DNA of 10,620 nucleotides from an uncultured Ruminococcus sp. (GTDB lineage Bacteria > Bacillota > Clostridia > Oscillospirales > Ruminococcaceae): the NCBI GenBank assembly GCA_947175005.1, contig CAMWLD010000046.1, positions 1 to 10,620 of the forward strand, written 5' to 3'. The notes under the pieces were generated by a model. The model was not told where the DNA came from and searched no databases. It saw nothing but the letters and a program-made list of their open reading frames with translations. A program made the position numbers and the translations under genes. Shown one piece after another: positions 1 through 5,572 of this stretch. Every line of letters begins with the position of its first letter. Positions within the stretch are counted from its first letter, which is position 1.

Positions 1-323
1 TGAAATCCCAGGGAATGCGCATAGCCCATTATATCAAAAAAATCCTTTCGCAGCAGCGGTTCACCGCCCGTTATGCAAAGCTGGATTCCGTGAGTTCCGA
101 AATCCCGCTTTATTTTATCGAGAAAATCCTTGTACTGAGATAATGTCAGTTCCCCACCCCGGAAGTTGCCGCAGCGACTGCCGCAGTGGATACACTGTTC
201 ATTGCAGCGCAGGGTAAGTTCCAGAAACAGAAATTTCAGCTTCGGCTCTTTCCAAAGCCCGCGGCGGTATTCGGCAAGCTGTTTCATATGCTCTGTCTTT
301 ACGGCTATTATATCGTTATTCAT
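1..323 (-). CDS. Radical SAM enzyme, N-terminal part (rSAM/lipoprotein system type), truncated by window edge
   Basis: 107 residues are visible before the window ends. The [4Fe-4S]-binding CX3CX2C motif is C40, C44, C47, inside TLRCNEQCIHCGSRCG, with another Cys at 51. A GGEP motif at residues 86-89 (CITGGEPL) is the usual SAM amino-group contact of radical SAM barrels. The HCGSxC context is what I recall from the TIGR04133 family, radical SAM enzymes encoded beside a small lipoprotein. That assignment is from memory and was not searched. The ATG at 323 is preferred because GGAGG at 333-337 lies 9 nt upstream; the in-frame ATG at 329 would leave only 3 nt. The gene overlaps the stop of the preceding small lipoprotein gene, so the two are probably translationally coupled. 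The inferred role is modification of the lipoproteins encoded upstream. A C-terminal SPASM or auxiliary-cluster domain cannot be judged because it lies outside the window. Confidence 0.92.
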   Translation of the reverse strand, partial: MNNDIIAVKTEHMKQLAEYRRGLWKEPKLKFLFLELTLRCNEQCIHCGSRCGNFRGGELTLSQYKDFLDKIKRDFGTHGIQLCITGGEPLLRKDFFDIMGYAHSLGF

Positions 324-570
324 CGGCATTTTCCTCCGAATTTTCATTGGTGTCCTCTGTTATATCGGGGCTTTCATCTGCACCGCTTTCTTCGGTCGTT
401 TCATCTTCCCATTCCCCTTCCGGCGGACCGTATACGTTTTCGTTGTAATTGTAGCCGGGGTCGAAATCATTGCTTTCGGTTGTCGGAGGGCCATATGTCC
501 CGCACCCGTTGAAATTCATAGCAACCGCAAACACCGCCGCCGCGATTGCTGCTTTCTTTTTTATTTTCAC
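316..570 (-). CDS. Small acidic YGPP lipoprotein, copy 4 (putative radical SAM substrate)
   Basis: 84 residues from a GTG start. Residues 1-22 form a signal peptide with the Lys-rich start MKIKKK and an Ala-rich core. The lipobox is NFNGC with Cys23 as the lipidation site, so an outer-leaflet membrane anchor is predicted. The mature part has two YGPP motifs. One comes just after the Cys (GTYGPP). The other is in the block YGPPEGEWEDET, which fits YGPP-x3-[WF]-x-D-E-[TA], shared by all four copies. The tail is very rich in Glu, Asp and Asn and has diverged most from the other copies. No Cys is present other than the lipobox one. Start and stop overlap the neighbouring genes (GTGA with copy 3; the stop lies inside the radical SAM start region). 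GGAGG for the radical SAM gene lies within its last codons. The function is unknown; a modified lipopeptide or surface lipoprotein is inferred from context. Confidence 0.85.
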   Translation of the reverse strand: MKIKKKAAIAAAVFAVAMNFNGCGTYGPPTTESNDFDPGYNYNENVYGPPEGEWEDETTEESGADESPDITEDTNENSEENADE

Positions 571-854
571 TGAACATCATCTCCCGTATTTTCATCTTCT
601 GTATTATCGGAAATATTTTCAGTCTTACTTTCCCCGGTCGTTTCATCCTCCCACTCCCAGTCCGGAGGACCGTATACATCATAATTTACATTGTCGGCAG
701 GGTCGAAACCATTGCCTACAGGGGTATCGTATACCTCTCCGCTGCTGTGATTGGGAAAATCGCTCTCGGGCGGAGGACCGTATGCACACGCACTGAGATT
801 CATAGCAGCCGCAAACACCGCCGCCGCAACGGCGGCTTTCTTTTTTATTTTCAC
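567..854 (-). CDS. Small acidic YGPP lipoprotein, copy 3 (putative radical SAM substrate)
   Basis: 95 residues, the longest copy, with a GTG start overlapping the previous stop by GTGA. The lipobox is canonical (NLSAC, Cys23) and is followed directly by AYGPP. A second YGPP sits in YGPPDWEWEDET, and between them VYDTP looks like a decayed third motif. The last residues, from SKTENISDNTEDEN onward, are almost identical to the tails of copies 1 and 2. The codons for TGDDVQ carry the GGGAG used as ribosome binding site by copy 4. The only Cys is the lipobox Cys, so sactionine-type thioether rings are impossible unless they use the lipidated Cys. Aromatic residues (Tyr, Trp, Phe) and Pro are the conserved candidates for modification. 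No database family was checked. Confidence 0.86.
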   Translation of the reverse strand: MKIKKKAAVAAAVFAAAMNLSACAYGPPPESDFPNHSSGEVYDTPVGNGFDPADNVNYDVYGPPDWEWEDETTGESKTENISDNTEDENTGDDVQ

Positions 855-1051
855 TGAATATCATCTCCCATATTTTCATCTTCCGTATTATCGGAAATAT
901 TTTCGGTCTCACTTTGCGTAACGGCCTCATCATTAAAATCCTCCGGGGGAGGACCGTATACAACGGAATTAAAATTTTGACAAGCTCTGAAACTCAATGC
1001 GACCGAAACAGCCGCCGCTGCAGCAACGGCGGCTTTCTTTTTTATTTTCAC
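851..1051 (-). CDS. Small acidic YGPP lipoprotein, copy 2 (putative radical SAM substrate)
   Basis: 66 residues from a GTG start that overlaps the stop of copy 1 by GTGA. The signal peptide has MKIKKK and a long Ala run. The lipobox is a weaker SFRAC with Cys24; the Arg at -2 is unusual. It contains one YGPP motif, in the block YGPPPEDFNDEA. The C-terminal 22 residues before the last are identical to copy 1, and the underlying DNA is also highly similar, so the duplication is recent or kept homogeneous. GGGAG within the codons for MGDDIQ serves the next gene. Nothing enzymatic can be expected in a protein this small. Its position between identical paralogues and a radical SAM gene suggests a substrate or structural peptide. 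Confidence 0.85.
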   Translation of the reverse strand: MKIKKKAAVAAAAAVSVALSFRACQNFNSVVYGPPPEDFNDEAVTQSETENISDNTEDENMGDDIQ

Positions 1052-1245
1052 CGAATATCATCTCCCATATTTTCATCTTCCGTATTATCGGAAATATTTT
1101 CGGTTTCGCTTTGAGTAACAGTCTCATCATCAAAGTTCTCCGCAGGAGGGCCGTATGCACCTGAATCGTAATTATGGCAAGCGCTGAAACTCATTGCAAC
1201 CGAAAAGAAAGCCGCTGCAGCTGCGGCTTTCTTTTTTTTTTTCAT
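1048..1245 (-). CDS. Small acidic YGPP lipoprotein, copy 1, first gene of operon
   Basis: 65 residues and the only copy with an ATG start. It has a leader-borne ribosome binding site: AGGAG at 1256-1260, 10 nt upstream, and GAGG at 1250-1253, 4 nt upstream. The signal peptide begins with five Lys followed by an Ala run. The lipobox is SFSAC (Cys23). One YGPP block is present, YGPPAENFDDET, followed by an acidic tail (TENISDNTEDEN) that ends MGDDIR. It is the promoter-proximal gene of the four-copy array. The strong promoter lies about 180 bp upstream, and the leader between them carries three GCAT-N2-ATGC palindromes. The lipoprotein prediction is seen directly in sequence; the substrate role is inferred from the radical SAM neighbour. 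Confidence 0.86.
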   Translation of the reverse strand: MKKKKKAAAAAAFFSVAMSFSACHNYDSGAYGPPAENFDDETVTQSETENISDNTEDENMGDDIR

Positions 1246-1294
1246 CTGACCTCATCTCCTTATGTAAAATTTTTCGGACTGTACCGAAATTGTG

Positions 1295-1327
1295 GCATAA
1301 ATGCCGCATGTATGCCCGCATATATGC
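1295..1327. promoter_or_regulatory. Three tandem GCAT-N2-ATGC palindromes in the operon leader
   Basis: Copies lie at 1295-1304, 1306-1315 and 1318-1327, with starts 11 and 12 bp apart, close to one helical turn. They fall in the untranslated leader between the predicted transcription start (about 1420) and the first lipoprotein gene. They could be a cluster of protein-binding sites or form alternative RNA hairpins. No known regulator is recognised. Confidence 0.45.
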
Positions 1328-1426
1328 CCTCATATAAATACACGTTTTTGGATTGCCGTTTTTATGGATTTATATTGTAAATATTTTATGAACATTAGCC
1401 GTTCATTATATTTATCTCTTGCACAC

Positions 1427-1455
1427 ATTATATCATACGCCGTCCAAAATGTCAA
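1427..1455 (-). promoter_or_regulatory. Consensus sigma-A promoter of lipoprotein/radical SAM operon
   Basis: On the minus strand, TTGACA (1455-1450), a 17-bp spacer and TATAAT (1432-1427) match both hexamers exactly. Transcription should start near 1420, giving a leader of about 175 nt. The -35 box lies directly behind the T-tract of the ABC transporter terminator, so the two operons are packed back to back but insulated. Confidence 0.85.
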
Positions 1456-1456
1456 G

Positions 1457-1493
1457 AAATAAAAACAGAGGCAAGATAACGATCTCACCTCTG
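1457..1493 (-). terminator. Intrinsic terminator of the ABC transporter gene
   Basis: On the minus strand, CAGAGG plus a continuing arm pairs with its complement over 12 bp, including two wobble pairs, around a CGTT loop (hairpin 1466-1493). TTTTTATTT follows. It lies 32 bp after the transporter stop codon. Confidence 0.8.
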
Positions 1494-1525
1494 CATTATT
1501 ATTCCGAAAGCTTAAAGTCCGCAGC

Positions 1526-4474
1526 TTATTCCGTCCGCAGCGCCTCAACAGGGTCTTTCTTAGCGGCGACTCCCGAGGGGATAAGTCCTGCGATAAGGGT
1601 AAGGCACATACTGATAATTACCAGTATCACAGCCCCCCACACAGGCAGCACCGCCTTTAAGTCTTCTATACCCGTAAGATTATATATAACTGCGTTTATG
1701 GGGATTATGGCAGCCGCCGAAACGCCTATTCCTATAAGTCCCGAGCAAAAACCAACCAACAGGGTTTCCGCATTGAAAACCGTGGAAATGTCGTGCTTTG
1801 AAGCGCCTATGGCACGCAGAATGCCTATCTCACGTGTTCGCTCAAGCACGGAAATGTAGGTGATTATCCCTATCATTATAGAGGAAACTATAAGGGATAT
1901 CGCCACAAATGCGATCAGCAGATAGGATATACCGCTGATGATATCCGTAATGGAGGACATAAGCAGAGCCACTATATCGGTGTACTTTATCTCATCTTCT
2001 TCGGAAACGCTGTCATTATAACGTGCAATGGCATCAGAAATGTTGTCCTTTTTGGCAAAGGTCTTTGAGTAGATCATTATCTTTGAGGGGTCGTTAAAGT
2101 CGGCGCACCCCAGCATTTTAAGATTATCCTTATAAGTGGAGGAGGAAAATTCCACTGGAATGAACTCCTCAAAAATAAGCACATACTGTTCCTCATTAAG
2201 CTTTGCAGCGTCAAGAGCCGCCGCCAGCTGCTGTTCGTTCATTACCGCCAGCTGAGCCGCCGCTCCCTCGGCATACTGCGCTCTGTACTGCTCCCCCATT
2301 GCCTCGCGCATATAGGAGAACAGTGTCTCATCGTCCATCTGTGCAATATAGTTCCTGACCGAATCCGCTTCAACGCCCATCTGCGCCGCATAGTTTTCCA
2401 CGATCATGCTTTCCAGCTGCGCCCTGTCATATCCCGAAAGATACTGCTCCGCAGCCGCTTCGACCTCTGCCTCCAGGGGCGTTGTGGAAATATAGGTGAA
2501 CACCTCTGCTTTTTCCGATTGGTTCAAATCTGCAAGATATTCCTTTGCCCGCTCCGCCTTTTCGCTGTCGGAGGGTTCTTCATAATCCTCGGGCTTAAAG
2601 GGCAGTCCCGAAATAATATCCGTGTCCTCGTTTTCCTGCTGCTCCTTTACAATGTCGCTTGCGTTGGTGGTGTTGATGATGTACTCGGTCAAAGCGCCTG
2701 TATATCCCAGATATGTGGTTGTCTGCTCCATCATATTATCCTCGGAGGGACGGACAAAGCCCACAATTTTAAGCTCCACTCCCACATCATCGGCATTGTA
2801 CAGATACTCCAGCCCCGCCTCTGTATCGGTAAGGTCGGCATATCCCTTGCCGCCCTCACCGGGACGGTAATATTCTCCGGGCAGTATCAGCTTGAAACGG
2901 CGGTCGGTAAATTCGTCATAGCTCCAGTAAGTATCGCCGTAATCCTCTATTACCTCTCCGCTCATGGCCTTTTTCATGACCTCGGGCATCATGCTCCTGT
3001 CCTTTACGCCCATGGTGTAAAGCACAATGTCGGGCAGCTCGTTGCTTTTGGAAAGTATCACCACGACCTCGTCCATTGCCGACGGCCAGCTGCCGTGGAT
3101 AAGCTCGTATTTGTCATAAATTATATCGCTGATAAGCTCGCCGTTTTCCCCGGGGATAAATTCCTCCCAGAGCTGCAAGTCCGTAAGGGTCAGCATGGTG
3201 TTTGCAGCAGCGGAAACATTGGCAGTGCTGTTATCATCCATGCCCATGACCGAGCCGTAAACCTCGCCTATGTCGCACTTTATTATCTCACCGTTGGGGT
3301 CTTCGGTGAAAATATTGAGGGGCACATCATAAGAATAGGCAATAGCCCCCGCATTTTCCTTTATATCGGGGTCGGTTTCCAGAAATTCCTTAAAAGCGGG
3401 CATATTGTTGGACTGCCTTGCGGAGGAATTCATGGCGTTGAACATTTCGTAAATATCCGTGTTGGAGTAAACGCCCTCCCTGTCCTCGGAAGCAGCGTTA
3501 GTGTGCCTGTCCATAATGGCGGTCATAATTGTGGAGGTATCCGCAGTTTCCCGCAGTATCTGCAAGGGGTAGGAGGCAAGAGTTTCCTCCTGTATCTGGG
3601 TTATGTAGTCGTTGATACCCGTGGAAAGAGCCAGTATCAGCGCAATTCCGATAATACCTATAGACCCTGCAAACGCCGTTAAAAAGGTACGTCCCTTTTT
3701 GGTCATAAGGTTGTTGAGGGAAAGGCTCACCGCCGTGGCAAAGGACATGGAAACACGCTTTTTCCCCGACTTTTCCTCTGGGCTTTCGTCCTCGACTTCA
3801 TACGGCTCACTGTCACTTGTCAGCTTGCCGTCCTTTATCTTAACAATTCTTGTAGCATACTGCTCGGCAAGCTCCGGGTTATGAGTTACCATAATAACCA
3901 GCTTATCCGCCGCAATTTCCTTTAAAAGCTCCATAACCGTAACGCTGGTCTCGCTGTCAAGAGCGCCCGTAGGCTCATCTGCCAGCAGGATATCGGGGTT
4001 GTTGATAAGCGCACGGGCAATTGCCACACGCTGCATCTGACCGCCCGACATCTGATTGGGCTTTTTATTCAGCTGATCTCCGAGACCCACCTTTTCGAGA
4101 GCCTCTTTTGCACGCTTTCTGCGCTCGCTCTTTGACACACCCGAAATGGTCAGCGCCAGCTCCACATTAGCAAGTACCGTTTGATGAGGAATAAGGTTGT
4201 ATGATTGGAAAATAAAGCCTATAGAATGGTTTCTGTAAGCGTCCCAGTCCCTGTCCTTGTACTGCTTTGTGGAAACGCCGTTAATGATAAGGTCGCCCGA
4301 GGTATACTGGTCAAGCCCGCCTATAATATTAAGCAGCGTGGTCTTGCCGCAGCCCGAGTGACCCAGTATCGCCACAAATTCATTCTCTCTGAACGAAATA
4401 TCCACACCGTTCAGAGCAGTGACAATATTTTCCCCCTCGCCGTATTTTTTTACGATATTTTTCAGTTTAAGCAT
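1526..4474 (-). CDS. MacB-like fused ABC transporter (ATPase plus FtsX-type permease) with large external domain
   Basis: 982 residues from the ATG at 4474, chosen because GGGAG lies 10 nt upstream; an ORF extension to 4531 has no comparable site. Residues 1-220 are an ABC ATPase of the LolD/MacB class. Walker A is GHSGCGKT at 38-45, the Q-loop Gln is 90, the signature MSGGQ is 142-146, Walker B is DILLADE at 161-167 and the switch His is 198. An acidic/basic linker leads to TM1 (about 263-285). A domain of about 560 residues, predicted outside the membrane, follows. The last 143 residues hold three more TM segments and the FtsX motif RTREIGILRAIGAS. MacB-type proteins use ATP to move an external domain instead of passing substrate through a pore; typical roles are peptide export, lipoprotein handling or antibiotic resistance. 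The external domain is much larger than the roughly 200 residues of classical MacB, and its second half is rich in Gln/Glu/Ala helices. The substrate is unknown. It has its own promoter, operator and terminator. Confidence 0.93.
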   Translation of the reverse strand: MLKLKNIVKKYGEGENIVTALNGVDISFRENEFVAILGHSGCGKTTLLNIIGGLDQYTSGDLIINGVSTKQYKDRDWDAYRNHSIGFIFQSYNLIPHQTVLANVELALTISGVSKSERRKRAKEALEKVGLGDQLNKKPNQMSGGQMQRVAIARALINNPDILLADEPTGALDSETSVTVMELLKEIAADKLVIMVTHNPELAEQYATRIVKIKDGKLTSDSEPYEVEDESPEEKSGKKRVSMSFATAVSLSLNNLMTKKGRTFLTAFAGSIGIIGIALILALSTGINDYITQIQEETLASYPLQILRETADTSTIMTAIMDRHTNAASEDREGVYSNTDIYEMFNAMNSSARQSNNMPAFKEFLETDPDIKENAGAIAYSYDVPLNIFTEDPNGEIIKCDIGEVYGSVMGMDDNSTANVSAAANTMLTLTDLQLWEEFIPGENGELISDIIYDKYELIHGSWPSAMDEVVVILSKSNELPDIVLYTMGVKDRSMMPEVMKKAMSGEVIEDYGDTYWSYDEFTDRRFKLILPGEYYRPGEGGKGYADLTDTEAGLEYLYNADDVGVELKIVGFVRPSEDNMMEQTTTYLGYTGALTEYIINTTNASDIVKEQQENEDTDIISGLPFKPEDYEEPSDSEKAERAKEYLADLNQSEKAEVFTYISTTPLEAEVEAAAEQYLSGYDRAQLESMIVENYAAQMGVEADSVRNYIAQMDDETLFSYMREAMGEQYRAQYAEGAAAQLAVMNEQQLAAALDAAKLNEEQYVLIFEEFIPVEFSSSTYKDNLKMLGCADFNDPSKIMIYSKTFAKKDNISDAIARYNDSVSEEDEIKYTDIVALLMSSITDIISGISYLLIAFVAISLIVSSIMIGIITYISVLERTREIGILRAIGASKHDISTVFNAETLLVGFCSGLIGIGVSAAAIIPINAVIYNLTGIEDLKAVLPVWGAVILVIISMCLTLIAGLIPSGVAAKKDPVEALRTE

Positions 4475-4518
4475 TTTTAAAAAGCTCCCTTGAATTAAGT
4501 TTATAAGCTTATTTTTAT

Positions 4519-4548
4519 TGTCGATCGGCAAAAAGCCTTTGACCGACA
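4519..4548. promoter_or_regulatory. Imperfect inverted repeat in the ABC transporter leader
   Basis: Arms TGTCGATC (4519-4526) and GACCGACA (4541-4548) match at 7 of 8 positions around a 14-nt centre that includes GGC/GCC. The minus-strand arm, extended to ACTGTCGGTC (4550-4541), also appears at 10205-10214 in the right-hand palindrome array. It may be a second, weaker regulator site or an RNA stem. Confidence 0.35.
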
Positions 4549-4554
4549 GTTTCT

Positions 4555-4582
4555 AAAAAATGTCAGCCGTCTGACATTTTTT
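4555..4582. promoter_or_regulatory. Perfect 12-bp inverted repeat, probable repressor operator
   Basis: AAAAAATGTCAG, CCGT and CTGACATTTTTT form a perfect palindrome apart from its 4-bp centre. It covers about +5 to +32 of the ABC transporter transcript, where a bound TetR- or MarR-type repressor would block RNA polymerase. No such regulator is encoded in the window. As RNA it would form a hairpin followed by six U, so a conditional terminator is an alternative reading. Confidence 0.65.
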
Positions 4583-4593
4583 GCAACAATAAA

Positions 4594-4622
4594 ATTATAC
4601 CACTTCGGGGCAAATTTGTCAA
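4594..4622 (-). promoter_or_regulatory. Consensus sigma-A promoter of the ABC transporter
   Basis: On the minus strand, TTGACA (4622-4617), 17 bp, then TATAAT (4599-4594), exact matches in both boxes. The start is predicted near 4587, with the 4555-4582 palindrome immediately downstream. A promoter this strong combined with an operator suggests it is normally held repressed. Confidence 0.85.
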
Positions 4623-4689
4623 GAAACACAAATATTTTTTCCGTAAAAATTTTCCCGCTTCAATTCGCCGATATCTGCTCTCTGCCAAC

Positions 4690-4743
4690 TCAAAACTAAA
4701 ACGCACAAGCTCCGCCGTATACAACAGCGGAAACCGGTGCGCT
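4690..4743 (-). terminator. Probable terminator of the SCP2-domain gene
   Basis: On the minus strand an outer stem GCGCAC/GTGCGT and an inner stem TCCGC/GCGGA form an interrupted hairpin over 4701-4743, followed by TTTTAGTTTT. It begins 24 bp after the stop codon. The internal loop makes it weaker than the other terminators. Confidence 0.6.
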
Positions 4744-4766
4744 TTGAACCTTTGAAAGTATCCTTC

Positions 4767-5213
4767 TCAGCCCTGCTTCTTTTTTGTGGTCTTCTTTGCG
4801 GCAGGCTTAGCCTCGGTCTTTGCCTTGCTTGCCGGTGCGGACTTTTCTGCCTTTGCGGCTGCCTTCTTTTCTGCTTTCTCTGCCTTGTTAAGGCTGTTTA
4901 CTATCTTGGAAAATTCAAGAGCCTTGTCAATGCTGCGCTCAACTTTAAGCTTGCCCACAGTGAAAGCCTTTACGGAATCCAGGCTGCCGTCGCAGATTGC
5001 CAGAAAATCCTCTCCGGAAATAAGCAGCTTGCAGTCATGGTCATAGTATTCATAAGGCTCGCAGGAAACCTTGCCGTCCGCCAGCTCAATGTAGAAAGCC
5101 CCGGCTCCCTCGCCTACAATGTCGATCTCAACCGCCAGATGACCCTTGTAATCAACACTTTCAGCAGACATTACCTTTTCTTTGGTTTTTGCAAAAATCT
5201 CTTCGTAGGTCAT
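4767..5213 (-). CDS. SCP2 sterol/lipid-binding-fold protein with Lys/Ala-rich tail
   Basis: 148 residues from the ATG at 5213, with AGGAG 8 nt upstream. Residues 1 to about 105 look like a stand-alone SCP2 domain: an N-terminal helix, then alternating strands (HLAVEIDIVGEGAGAFYIELADGK), then DCKLLISGEDFLAICDG and a closing helix VKAFTVGKLKVERS. SCP2 domains bind fatty acyl chains or other lipids in a hydrophobic tunnel. Residues 106-148 are a Lys/Ala/Pro-rich low-complexity tail (for example AAKKTTKKK). It is strongly basic and probably disordered, and could touch nucleic acid or anionic membrane. No signal peptide is seen, so it is cytosolic. It lies just downstream of the acyl ligase gene but has its own promoter, so a joint role in handling an acyl substrate is only a suggestion. 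Confidence 0.82.
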   Translation of the reverse strand: MTYEEIFAKTKEKVMSAESVDYKGHLAVEIDIVGEGAGAFYIELADGKVSCEPYEYYDHDCKLLISGEDFLAICDGSLDSVKAFTVGKLKVERSIDKALEFSKIVNSLNKAEKAEKKAAAKAEKSAPASKAKTEAKPAAKKTTKKKQG

Positions 5214-5279
5214 TGCTATTTCTCCTTTTATTAGTTTACTTTCGGAATTACGGCGTATTTTTCACAGCACCGAACCTTT

Positions 5280-5297
5280 CCGAAACCCCCTTTTCGG
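5280..5297 (-). other. Small hairpin in the SCP2-gene leader
   Basis: CCGAAA and TTTCGG flank a short C/G-rich loop within the roughly 118-nt leader. It may stabilise the 5' end or be incidental; no riboswitch class is recognised. Confidence 0.3.
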
Positions 5298-5337
5298 GAA
5301 TATACATACACTTTTACGGTCAAAACACCGCATTTTT

Positions 5338-5367
5338 ATTTTACCATATTATATCGCTTTCTGTCAA
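5338..5367 (-). promoter_or_regulatory. Sigma-A promoter of the SCP2-domain gene
   Basis: On the minus strand, TTGACA (5367-5362), an 18-bp spacer, and TAAAAT (5343-5338). The start is predicted near 5331. It separates this gene from the upstream ligase operon. Confidence 0.75.
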
Positions 5368-5572
5368 GGGAAAATTTGTATAACTTGCAAGAAAATTCAG
5401 GATTTTTTTTGTAACTATCAACAAAAAATGTTGTAAAATACTCTTTTCGGCGAAAATATCACCCGATCAGGCATATCAAGCGTATCAAACAACATTACAG
5501 AGGCAGAAAGCAAGTAAATGCAAACCGAATCTACGGTTTATATTACAGCTCCTGCCTCTGTTTTTTAGGATT
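5368..5572. other. Intergenic region between the ligase and SCP2 genes
   Basis: No coding sequence is seen in the stretch 5214-5572 apart from the promoter and leader noted above. Its other notable parts are an A/T-rich stretch at 5401-5440 with a weak plus-strand promoter resemblance (TTGTAA 5409-5414, TAAAAT 5434-5439, 19-bp spacing) and the large hairpin at 5498-5566. Confidence 0.6.
5498..5566. terminator. Large terminator-like hairpin after the ligase gene
   Basis: An outer 9-bp stem CAGAGGCAG (5498-5506)/CTGCCTCTG (5552-5560) encloses an inner 6-bp stem AAACCG/CGGTTT (5522-5527, 5534-5539) with an AATCTA loop. A T6 run (5561-5566) follows on the plus strand. The minus strand, on which the ligase is transcribed, has only TAATGTTGTTTG after the stem. 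It probably ends the ligase operon, but its better U-tract faces the other way. Confidence 0.6.

Larger units (their letters stand above)
567..1245 (-). repeat. Tandem gene duplication units of the YGPP lipoprotein array
   Basis: Three near-identical DNA blocks recur at about 568-632, 852-922 and 1049-1119. Each covers the junction where one gene's acidic tail runs into the next gene's start, with periods of about 284 and 197 bp. The block holding Ala-rich signal peptide codons (ggctttcttttttattttcac on the plus strand, or close to it) is also repeated. The size difference reflects an extra central segment in copies 3 and 4, which each carry two YGPP motifs where copies 1 and 2 have one. Confidence 0.85.

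Noticed and set aside
467..1160. Overlapping open frames of 63-94 codons in other minus-strand frames across the lipoprotein genes
   Set aside because: They are repeated only because the DNA is duplicated. The frames with signal peptide, lipobox, GTGA overlaps and ribosome binding sites explain the region fully.
2519..3682. 387-codon open frame on the plus strand
   Set aside because: It lies wholly antisense to the ABC transporter, whose motifs are intact. The translation shows no recognisable domain and is best explained by codon bias of the real gene.
4555..4582. Terminator of a gene lying to the right
   Set aside because: The SCP2 gene already has a terminator at 4690-4743. This palindrome lies downstream of the transporter promoter, so an operator (or attenuator) fits better.
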